Shown here one piece after another: positions 57,682-64,000 of a stretch of 64,000 nucleotides of DNA. The notes beneath the pieces were generated by a model. It was not told the origin of the DNA and searched no databases. It worked only from the letters and a program-made list of their open reading frames with translations. This stretch comes from CAYLPU01 sp964385635 (GTDB lineage: Bacteria; Chloroflexota; Anaerolineae; B4-G1), in assembly GCA_964385635.1 (NCBI GenBank), contig CAYLPU010000009.1:1-64000 (forward strand), written 5' to 3'. Each line of letters begins with the position of its first letter. Position 1 is the first letter of the stretch. The position numbers were made by a program, and so were the translations under genes.

Positions 57682-60480
57682 ATGACTGACAAACTTTCCA
57701 AAACCTACAACCCCAAAGAGCACGAGGAGCGGATCTACCAGTGGTGGGAAGAGCAGGGCTATTTCCGCCCCGAGAAACAGGTCGAACTGGGCCTGGCCTA
57801 CGAGGATGGCCTACGCTGGTGCATCACCATGCCGCCGCCCAACGTCACCGGTGTCCTGCACCTGGGCCACGCCATGGTCGCCGCCGTCGAAGACCTGATG
57901 ACGCGCTACTATCGCATGCGTGGCTTCGAGACCCTCTTCCTGCCTGGCTCCGACCACGCGGGCATCGCCACCCAGAACGTCGTCGAACGGGAACTGGCCA
58001 AGGAGGGGGTCACCCGCCACGACCTGGGGCGCGAGAAGTTCGTGAGGCGCGTCTGGGAGTGGAAGGAGGTCTACCACCGCCGCATCACCGACCAGACCAA
58101 GCGGCTGGGCGTCTCGTGCGATTGGACGCGGGAGCGCTTCACCCTCGACGAGGGGCTGAGCCACGCCGTGCGCACCGCTTTCGTGCGCCTCTACGAGAAG
58201 GGCCTCATCTACCGAGGCACCTACCTGGTCAACTGGTGCCCCCGCTGCGAATCCGCCATCTCCGACCTGGAGGTGATCCCCGAAGAGCGCGCTAGTCACC
58301 TCTGGCACATCCGCTACCCGATCATAAACAACGATTGGGATGGGCCAGCCCCCCCTCAATCCCCCCCATGGGGGGGGAAGTCCCCATGGAAATGGGGCAG
58401 TGGCAAGTGGGCTGAAGGCGCGACGGCGTTCATCGAGATGGCGACCACCCGCCCGGAGACCATCCTGGGCGATACCGCCGTCGCCGTTCATCCCGACGAC
58501 CCCCGCTGGCAGCATCTGATCGGCAAGACCGCCGTCCTGCCGGCCATCGGTCGCCACATCCCTATCATCGCGGACGAGGTGGTGGACCCGGAGTTCGGCA
58601 CTGGCGCGGTGAAGGTCACTCCCGCGCACGACCCCACCGACAACGAAATCGGTATCCGCCACGGCCTGGAGGTCCCCAATGTGATGACCGACACAGCACA
58701 GATGAACGAGTTGGCCGGCCCCTACGCCGGTCAGAATCGTTTCGAGTGCCGTGATAACATCGTCGCCGACTTCGAGAGGGAAGGGTTACTCGTCAAAATC
58801 GAGCCCTACTTCCACGCCGTGGGCACCTGCGAGCGCTGCCATACTGACATCGAGCCGCGCATTTCTACCCAGTGGTTCGTCAAGACGAAGCCGCTGGCCG
58901 AGGCGGCTATGCAGGCCGTGCGCGACGGGCGCACCGCCATCATCCCGGAGCGGGAGGAGCGACGCTTCTTCCACTGGATGGAGAACATCCGCGACTGGTG
59001 TATCAGCCGCCAACTCTGGTGGGGCCACCGCATCCCGGTCTGGTACTGCGACCACTGTGGCGAGCGGACCTGCGAGATGACCGATCCCATCGCGTGTGCT
59101 CATTGCAGCAGCACAAACATCCACCAGGACGAGGACGTGCTGGACACCTGGTTCTCCTCCGGCCTGTGGCCCTTCTCCACTCTAGGCTGGCCTGATACTG
59201 ACGCACCCGACTACCGCCGCTACTACCCCACCGATGTGCGTGAAACCGCCTACGAGATACTATTCTTCTGGGTGGCGCGAGAGATGATGCTGGGCATCGA
59301 ATTGACCGGTCGGACCCCCTACGCCACCGTCTATTTGCACGGCCTGGTGCGCAACGAGGAGGGCAGAAAAATCAGCAAGTCAATGGAGAATATTGATGAG
59401 TACGACCCGCTGAACATCATCGAAGTATACGGCTGCGATGCGCTTCGCTATACCCAACTGACCAGTTCCACGCCGGGCCTGGACATGAGCCTCGATCCGC
59501 GCCGTCTAGAAGCAGCCCGCAACTTCGCCAACAAGATATGGCAGGCGGCACGGTTCGTCCTTTCGAATCTGGATACTGGATACTCAATGCTGGATATTGA
59601 CCAATCTCTAATCTCCAATCTACAGCTTCCCGACCGGTGGATTCTCTCGCGCCTGAACCGCCTCATCCAGAGCGTGACTCGTCTTTTCGAGAGCCACCAG
59701 TACGGCGAGGCTGGCCGGCAGATCCACGACTTCCTGTGGGGGGAGTACTGCGACTGGTATATCGAGGCCGGCAAGGTGCGGTTCTACGACGAGAGAGCGG
59801 ACAAGGCTGTCCTGCGGGCCGTCCTGCTTCACGTGCTGGAGACAGCACTGCGGCTGTTGCATCCCTTCATGCCCTTCGTCACCGAGGCCATCTGGCAGAC
59901 GCTGCCCCAACACCCACTCTCTCCCCCCCCAATGGGGGGGGAAGGGGGGGGGAAGGCACTGATAACGGCCCGCTGGCCAGAGCCGGACGCCGCCTTCCTG
60001 GACGAGGAGGCCGAGGAGCAGATGGATTTGACGATGGCGCTTGTCCGGTCCATCCGCAACCGGCGGGCCGAGTACGACGTCACCCCTGGCAAGCGCATCC
60101 CGGCCCTGATCGCCGCCGGTGGCGCCACCCAGTTGCTAGACGAACAACGCGCTGTGCTGTGCGTCCTGGCCAAACTCGACCCCGACCAACTGACCATCCA
60201 ACCAACTATCCAACCACCCGACCAGGCAGCGACCATCATCGTCGGTGAGACCGTCTGCTACCTGCCGCTAGCCGCGCTGGTGGACCTGGAAGCAGAACAG
60301 GAGCGGTTGTCAAAGAAGTTGGCCAAGATTGAGGACCGCATCGCCCGAAGCCAGGCATTGCTGGCGGGGGAGTTTGCACAGAGGGCCCCTGCGCACGTCG
60401 TCCAGCGCGAGCGGGACAAACTGGCTGATCTGCAAACCGAACAGGCGAAACTGAAGGAGCGGCTGGCAGCGTTGGGATAG
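57682..60480 (+). CDS. valS: Valyl-tRNA synthetase
   Basis: Class I synthetase that charges tRNA-Val, 932 residues. Motifs: PPPNVTGVLHLGHAM (HLGH at about 60-63), editing domain with TTRPETILGDTAVAVHP, WWGHRIPVWYC, GRKISKSMENIDEYDP (KMSKS-equivalent, here KISKS, about 563), an anticodon-binding helix bundle, and the C-terminal coiled coil LVDLEAEQERLSKKLAKIEDRIARSQ. AAGGAGGAG fits ATG 57682; the frame before it runs through the terminator. Three inserted repeats are translated: a poly-C/poly-G palindrome at 58361, one at 59923, and a heptanucleotide tract at 59569. Confidence 0.97.
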   Translation: MTDKLSKTYNPKEHEERIYQWWEEQGYFRPEKQVELGLAYEDGLRWCITMPPPNVTGVLHLGHAMVAAVEDLMTRYYRMRGFETLFLPGSDHAGIATQNVVERELAKEGVTRHDLGREKFVRRVWEWKEVYHRRITDQTKRLGVSCDWTRERFTLDEGLSHAVRTAFVRLYEKGLIYRGTYLVNWCPRCESAISDLEVIPEERASHLWHIRYPIINNDWDGPAPPQSPPWGGKSPWKWGSGKWAEGATAFIEMATTRPETILGDTAVAVHPDDPRWQHLIGKTAVLPAIGRHIPIIADEVVDPEFGTGAVKVTPAHDPTDNEIGIRHGLEVPNVMTDTAQMNELAGPYAGQNRFECRDNIVADFEREGLLVKIEPYFHAVGTCERCHTDIEPRISTQWFVKTKPLAEAAMQAVRDGRTAIIPEREERRFFHWMENIRDWCISRQLWWGHRIPVWYCDHCGERTCEMTDPIACAHCSSTNIHQDEDVLDTWFSSGLWPFSTLGWPDTDAPDYRRYYPTDVRETAYEILFFWVAREMMLGIELTGRTPYATVYLHGLVRNEEGRKISKSMENIDEYDPLNIIEVYGCDALRYTQLTSSTPGLDMSLDPRRLEAARNFANKIWQAARFVLSNLDTGYSMLDIDQSLISNLQLPDRWILSRLNRLIQSVTRLFESHQYGEAGRQIHDFLWGEYCDWYIEAGKVRFYDERADKAVLRAVLLHVLETALRLLHPFMPFVTEAIWQTLPQHPLSPPPMGGEGGGKALITARWPEPDAAFLDEEAEEQMDLTMALVRSIRNRRAEYDVTPGKRIPALIAAGGATQLLDEQRAVLCVLAKLDPDQLTIQPTIQPPDQAATIIVGETVCYLPLAALVDLEAEQERLSKKLAKIEDRIARSQALLAGEFAQRAPAHVVQRERDKLADLQTEQAKLKERLAALG
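58361..58377. repeat. Poly-C/poly-G palindrome inside valS
   Basis: CCCCCCCATGGGGGGGG, in the editing domain, translated within an insert (GPAPPQSPPWGGKSP). Confidence 0.8.
59569..59624. repeat. Heptanucleotide tract inside valS
   Basis: Eight 7-bp units: CTGGATA three times (with one CTCAATG between), TTGACCA, then ATCTCTA, ATCTCCA, ATCTACA. Translated as TGYSMLDIDQSLISNLQ before the DRWILSRL motif. Confidence 0.75.
59923..59941. repeat. Second poly-C/poly-G palindrome inside valS
   Basis: CCCCCCCCAATGGGGGGGG followed by AAGGGGGGGG; translated as PLSPPPMGGEGGG in front of ALITARWPEPD. Confidence 0.8.
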
Positions 60481-60514
60481 GCCGGCCGATTCCCCCTGAT
60501 AGCGCGAAAAGCCA

Positions 60515-60549
60515 AAGACTTCCGAAGTCCGGCAGACTTCGGAAGTCTT
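60515..60549. terminator. Perfect 15-bp hairpin after valS
   Basis: AAGACTTCCGAAGTC (60515-60529) and its perfect complement (60535-60549), 5-nt loop, 35 bp past the valS stop. No T-run follows, so it could be a dispersed palindrome or a weak terminator. Confidence 0.5.
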
Positions 60550-60576
60550 ATGTCCGGTTCACAACACCATTTATGT

Positions 60577-60605
60577 TTGGTCCATGACAGTAGTTGTGGT
60601 ATAGT
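60577..60605 (+). promoter_or_regulatory. Promoter of the carboxyltransferase gene
   Basis: TTGGTC, 17-bp spacer, TATAGT with a TGn extension, about 44 bp before the gene. Confidence 0.5.
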
Positions 60606-60648
60606 ATAGGGGTCAGCGAAACCCACAAATCACGAACGGAGGCCAACT

Positions 60649-62199
60649 ATGCCCGTTGATCCCAAGATCGAAAAATTACACCAGATGCGCGCTTCTGCCC
60701 GCCTGGGCGGCGGGCAGGCCCGCATTGACCGCCAGCACGCCCGTGGCAAAATGACCGCCCGCGAGCGGGTGGAGAAACTGCTCGACCCCGGCTCCTTCCG
60801 CGAACTGGATATGTTCGTCACCCACCGCGCCACCGGCTTCGGCGTGGAAAAGCAGAAACCCCTGGGGGATAGCGTCGTCACCGGCTGGGGCACGATCAAC
60901 GACCGCCTGGTCTACGTCTTCTCCCAGGACTTCACCGTCTTCGGCGGCAGCCTCTCCGAGGTTCACGCCGAGAAAGTGTGCAAGATCATGGACCTGGCGC
61001 TGAAGAACGGCGCGCCCGTCATCGGTCTCAACGACTCCGGCGGCGCTCGCATCCAGGAGGGAGTCGTCTCCCTGGCCGGATATGCCTACATCTTCCTGCG
61101 TAATGTCCTGGCCTCCGGCGTCATCCCCCAGATCTCGGCCATCCTCGGCCCATGCGCCGGGGGGGCTGTCTATTCCCCAGCGATGACCGACTTCACCCTG
61201 ATGACCAAGGAGACCAGCCATATGTTCATCACCGGCCCGGAGGTCATCAAGGCGGTCACTCACGAGGAGGTGACGTTTGAGGAACTGGGCGGGGCGATGA
61301 CGCACGCTTCCAAAAGCGGCGTGGCCCACTTCGCCGCCGAGAACGAGGAGCACTGCCTGGCCCTGGTCCGCCAACTCCTCAGTTACATGCCCCAGAATAA
61401 CCTGGAAGACCCGCCCTTCGTCCCCAGCGTCGATCCCGCGGATCGTATGGACAAGGAACTGAAGGGCATCATCCCGGACAGCCCCTCCAAAGCGTACGAT
61501 ATGAAAAACGTCATCCGGCACGTGGTGGACGATGGGCAGTTCCTGGAGGTTCACGAGCACTGGGCACAGAACATCGTCGTCGGCTTTGCCCGGATGGGCG
61601 GCTTCTCCGTCGGCATCGTGGCTCAGCAGCCGATGGCGTTGGCCGGGGTGCTGGACATCAATGCCTCCAGGAAGGGCGCCCGCTTCGTCCGCTTCTGCGA
61701 CGCCTTTAACATTCCCATCATCACCTTCGAGGACGTGCCGGGCTTCCTGCCGGGGGTGGAACAGGAGCACGGCGGGATCATCCTCAATGGAGCGAAACTC
61801 CTGTATGCCTACTGCGAGGCCACCGTCCCAAAGATCACCATCATCACCCGCAAGGCCTACGGTGGGGCCTACGACGTGATGAGTTCCAAGCACATCCGGG
61901 GCGACATCTCCTACGCCTGGCCCACGGCCGAGATCGCGGTGATGGGGCCGGATGGCGCGGTCAACATCGTCTTCCGCAAGGAGATCGCCGCCGCCGAGGA
62001 CCCAGAGGCGGAACGGGAGCGATTAGTACAGGAGTACCGGGAGCAGTTCGCCAATCCCTACATCGCCGCCGCCCGGGGCTACGTTGACGACGTCATCGAG
62101 CCCCAGAAGACCCGCCCCCGTCTCATTGAGGCGCTGAAGATGCTGCAGAACAAGCGTGATACGAATCCGCCGAAGAAGCATGGGAATATTCCGCTGTGA
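60649..62199 (+). CDS. Acyl-CoA carboxylase beta subunit / methylmalonyl-CoA carboxyltransferase
   Basis: 516 residues; transfers carboxyl from biotin to propionyl- or another acyl-CoA. N-terminal KMTARERVEKLLDPGSFRELD, first oxyanion site GGARIQEGVVSLAGYAYIF, GPCAGGAVYSPAMTDF, second half GIVAQQPMALAGVLDINASRKGARFVRFCDAFNIPI, and GFLPGVEQEHGGIILNGAKLLYAYCEATVPK with AYGGAYDVMSSKH. Typical PccB/MmdA (12S transcarboxylase) length. CGGAGG precedes the ATG. The next carboxylase part (63862, a PycB/OadA-like subunit) lies downstream, so the pair may form a transcarboxylase or decarboxylase system. Confidence 0.94.
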   Translation: MPVDPKIEKLHQMRASARLGGGQARIDRQHARGKMTARERVEKLLDPGSFRELDMFVTHRATGFGVEKQKPLGDSVVTGWGTINDRLVYVFSQDFTVFGGSLSEVHAEKVCKIMDLALKNGAPVIGLNDSGGARIQEGVVSLAGYAYIFLRNVLASGVIPQISAILGPCAGGAVYSPAMTDFTLMTKETSHMFITGPEVIKAVTHEEVTFEELGGAMTHASKSGVAHFAAENEEHCLALVRQLLSYMPQNNLEDPPFVPSVDPADRMDKELKGIIPDSPSKAYDMKNVIRHVVDDGQFLEVHEHWAQNIVVGFARMGGFSVGIVAQQPMALAGVLDINASRKGARFVRFCDAFNIPIITFEDVPGFLPGVEQEHGGIILNGAKLLYAYCEATVPKITIITRKAYGGAYDVMSSKHIRGDISYAWPTAEIAVMGPDGAVNIVFRKEIAAAEDPEAERERLVQEYREQFANPYIAAARGYVDDVIEPQKTRPRLIEALKMLQNKRDTNPPKKHGNIPL

Positions 62200-62250
62200 A
62201 TGACAAATGAACAAATCTCAAACTTCAAAAACAGATCCGGGGAGAGTATG

Positions 62251-62568
62251 ATGGAACGGAAAAGAAGTATCGCTGAGGTGGCTTCTCAATTGACGGAACC
62301 GTTCAAGCACATCGTCGTCGGACAGGTGGACGACTACTGCGCCTACCTGACCCGTATCCAAGGCTCCTACCTCTTCCACCAGCACGCCAAGGACGAGATG
62401 TACCTGGTGTTGGAGGGAGAGATTGGGGTGGACTACGCCGATGGCACTAGCGTCACCCTGGGCCAGGGGGAGAGCCTGGTCGTGCGGGCGGGGGAGAAGC
62501 ACCGCTCCCGGTCGGAGCAGGGGGCGTTGGTGCTGATGTTCAAAGCCAGAGACCTCTTCGCGGAATAG
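62251..62568 (+). CDS. Small cupin-domain protein
   Basis: 105 residues: single cupin barrel with the metal motif HQHAKDEMYLVLEGEIGVD (HxH...E) and GESLVVRAGEKHRS (third His). May bind a metal or small ligand; no defined function. GGGGAG fits ATG 62251 or ATG 62248. Its last codons and stop (62561-62568) coincide with the start of the 90-bp repeat unit that follows. Confidence 0.85.
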   Translation: MERKRSIAEVASQLTEPFKHIVVGQVDDYCAYLTRIQGSYLFHQHAKDEMYLVLEGEIGVDYADGTSVTLGQGESLVVRAGEKHRSRSEQGALVLMFKARDLFAE

Positions 62569-63012
62569 AACACGGATCAGCAGGATTAGCGGATCAGAAC
62601 AAATCAGACAATCCTGCCCATCTGTGTTCTAAACACAGACTATGGCAAAGCGGAGTAGAACACGGATAGGCAGGATTAGCGGATCAGAACAAATCAGACA
62701 ATCCTGCCCATCTGTGTTCTGAACACAGACTATGGCAAAGCGGAATAGAACACGGATCAGCAGGATTAGCGGATCAGAACAAATCAGACAATCCTGCCCA
62801 TCTGTGTTCTAAACNNNNNNNNNNNNNNNNNNNNNNNNNNNNNNNNNNNNNNNNNNNNNNNNNNNNNNNNNNNNNNNNNNNNNNNNNNNNNNNNNNNNNN
62901 NNNNNNNNNNNNNNTGTGTTCTAAACACAGACTATGGCAAAGCGGAGTAGAACACGGATAGGCAGGATTTACGGATCAGAACAGATCAGATAATCCTGCT
63001 CATCCGTGTTCT
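62566..63012. repeat. Tandem array of 90-bp palindrome-bearing units with an assembly gap
   Basis: Units begin at 62566, 62656 and 62746, then after the gap at 62948; the spacing is exactly 90 bp where it can be measured. Each carries a 62-nt palindrome (62568-62587 pairs with 62610-62629, 17 of 20) with ends GAACACGGAT and ATCTGTGTTC, and a 28-bp linker containing ACTATGGCAAAGCGGA. The copies differ at a few sites (CAG or AGG after the first arm). The last unit (62948-63012) is shorter on the right and ends 11 bp before the GxxExxY gene. True copy number is hidden by the gap. Confidence 0.92.
62815..62914. other. Assembly gap of 100 N
   Basis: Exactly 100 Ns, a usual placeholder for unknown length, inside the tandem array. 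Confidence 0.99.
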
Positions 63013-63023
63013 GAGGATCACCC

Positions 63024-63824
63024 ATGATCAAATTACTACACAAAAAGACCACCGGCACCATCATCGGCGTCTACTACAACGTCTACAACGGCACCGGGCG
63101 TACCTACCCCGAGTACATCTACGAGAACGCTATGATAGGCGACTTGCGAGCACTGCACATTCCGTGCCGACAGCAAGACGAATACCAGGTCTTCTATAAA
63201 GACAGACTCGTCGGCGTGCAGCGGCTCGACCTGTTCGTTGCGAGCGAAGTTGGCGTCGAACTCAAGGTTATGCCCATCCTGACCAGAATCCATAAAGCGC
63301 AGACCATCTCGTACCTCAAAGTCACCGGCAAGCAAGTGGGGCTACTGTTCAATTTCGGCAGCCATGAACCAGAATTCGAACGGCTCTACTTCGACCCCCG
63401 TCCGCCGCAGAATGACCCGGACGCAGCTATCCGCGCCCTGCCCAAGTTTCCCGACTCCTACCTCACGCCAGAACTCAGCTACGCCATCGTCGGTGGGCTG
63501 TTCGAGGTCCATTCTACCCTGGGACCAGGGTTCATCCACCGCATCTACGCCAATGCTTGCTACCACGAACTGCGACTACGCGGACTGGAGGTGTACGCAC
63601 GAAAGAAATACCAGATCATCTACGGCAACCGTCCTGTCGGTGAGATCAAGTTTGGACACCTGCGCGTCGGTGACTCTGTGTTCGTTTTTCCCGTTGCCGT
63701 GCAAGACATCAACGACGTCCGTATCAACAATCTCAAAGACTGGATGCGTGTTCAGAATGTCCCTCTGGGAATCCTGGCAAACTTCTACGACACCAACCTA
63801 CGCCCAGTCGTGTTACGAATCTGA
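63024..63824 (+). CDS. Tandem GxxExxY (PDDEXK_3) protein
   Basis: 266 residues formed from two GxxExxY domains. The first (about 5-125) has GRTYPEYIYENA, then DLFVASEVGVELKVMPILTRIHKAQTISYLKVTG and VGLLFNFG, keeping the D...ELK core of a PD-(D/E)XK nuclease. The second (about 150-266) has GPGFIHRIYANACYHEL, where the Glu is His, and a region GEIKFGHLRVGDSVFVFPVAV with the E-x-K lost, so it looks structural or inactive. The family is usually one domain of about 125 residues. GAGGAT precedes the ATG. Direct repeats of a 21-bp palindrome arm flank the gene (62992-63012, 63831-63851), and it interrupts a carboxylase gene set. Confidence 0.88.
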   Translation: MIKLLHKKTTGTIIGVYYNVYNGTGRTYPEYIYENAMIGDLRALHIPCRQQDEYQVFYKDRLVGVQRLDLFVASEVGVELKVMPILTRIHKAQTISYLKVTGKQVGLLFNFGSHEPEFERLYFDPRPPQNDPDAAIRALPKFPDSYLTPELSYAIVGGLFEVHSTLGPGFIHRIYANACYHELRLRGLEVYARKKYQIIYGNRPVGEIKFGHLRVGDSVFVFPVAVQDINDVRINNLKDWMRVQNVPLGILANFYDTNLRPVVLRI

Positions 63825-63830
63825 TCCACA

Positions 63831-63851
63831 AATCCCGCTAATCCGTGTTCT
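63831..63851. repeat. Right palindrome arm copied downstream of the GxxExxY gene
   Basis: 21 bp ending in ATCCGTGTTCT, 19 of 21 identical to 62992-63012 on the other side of the gene and in the same orientation. It directly precedes the ribosome-binding site of the next gene. Confidence 0.85.
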
Positions 63852-63861
63852 TGGAGGAAAT

Positions 63862-64000
63862 ATGACCAACCCTCTGAAAATCTGCGACCTGATGCTCCGC
63901 GACGGCCACCAATCGCTCTTGGCCACCCGCATGCGTACCGACGATATGCTGCCCATCGCCGAGAAGATTGACCAGGTGGGCTACTGGGCAGTGGAGATGT
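63862..64000 (+). CDS. Pyruvate carboxylase subunit B / oxaloacetate decarboxylase alpha subunit, 5' part
   Basis: The first 46 residues are in the window: KICDLMLRDGHQSLLATRMRTDDMLPIAEKIDQVGYWAVEM. RDGHQSLLATR is the signature of the carboxyltransferase domain (metal-binding Asp) in PycB, OadA and the 5S transcarboxylase subunit. GGAGG lies before ATG 63862. With the PccB-like gene upstream it suggests a transcarboxylase-type set; the rest runs off the window. Confidence 0.93.
   Translation, partial: MTNPLKICDLMLRDGHQSLLATRMRTDDMLPIAEKIDQVGYWAVEM

Noticed and set aside
62566..63012. CRISPR array
   Set aside because: The full 90-bp unit repeats, with no unique spacers and no cas genes nearby.

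Overview
The window looks like part of a bacterial metagenome-assembled scaffold, most likely from the Chloroflexota (Anaerolineae-like). That placement is inference from gene content (bacterial aeRF1-type factor, T-box-controlled valS, SWIM-SNF2 helicase, EPS-associated MarR-type regulator, many MNT/HEPN modules) and from dispersed short repeats; there is no rRNA or tRNA gene to fix it. A run of exactly 100 Ns (62815-62914) marks a scaffolding gap inside a tandem repeat. Coding GC looks high over most of the window and clearly lower from about 31.4 to 41.4 kb.

Layout. 0-12.5 kb is housekeeping and proteostasis: the end of an unidentified protein, clpB (minus strand), an MNT/HEPN module, an S9 peptidase, a bacterial eRF1-like protein, a dnaJ-htrA operon behind a promoter with a duplicated 9-bp site, ribosomal protein L25, a lipid kinase and a DUF104/MazF-like toxin-antitoxin pair. 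12.6-25.1 kb is a DNA-repair and toxin-antitoxin block: SWIM-SNF2 helicase, DUF433/DUF5615 pair (toxin frameshifted), rmuC, an AddB-like nuclease, a RelE-type module, and an AddA-like helicase-nuclease. addB and addA carry several translated repeat elements.

25.4-57.2 kb is a large exopolysaccharide or O-antigen-like locus. It opens with a MarR-like EPS regulator and holds two very large membrane-TPR proteins, one near each end (the second is an O-antigen-ligase-like protein), eight GT4-type and one CgeB-like glycosyltransferase, three methyltransferases, a Wzx-type flippase, UDP-GlcNAc 2-epimerase, a UDP-sugar 6-dehydrogenase, three SDR sugar-nucleotide enzymes, a WecA/MraY-type initiating transferase and a DedA/VTT membrane protein. 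The expected logic is: sugar nucleotides are made (epimerase, dehydrogenase, SDRs), the first sugar-phosphate is placed on undecaprenyl phosphate, GT4 enzymes extend it, methyltransferases modify it, the flippase exports it, and the ligase/polymerase-like protein finishes it. Two MNT/HEPN modules (one broken), a glycosyltransferase relic and a Uma2 nuclease gene interrupt the locus, which suggests past rearrangement.

57.2-64 kb holds valS under a T-box leader, then a biotin-dependent carboxyltransferase beta subunit, a cupin, and the start of a pyruvate carboxylase subunit B/oxaloacetate decarboxylase alpha-like gene. Between the cupin and the last gene sits a tandem-domain GxxExxY (PDDEXK_3) protein bracketed by direct copies of the arm of a palindromic repeat that is also tandemly amplified in 90-bp units upstream. 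This GxxExxY/palindrome unit is the best candidate in the window for an under-described mobile or selfish system.
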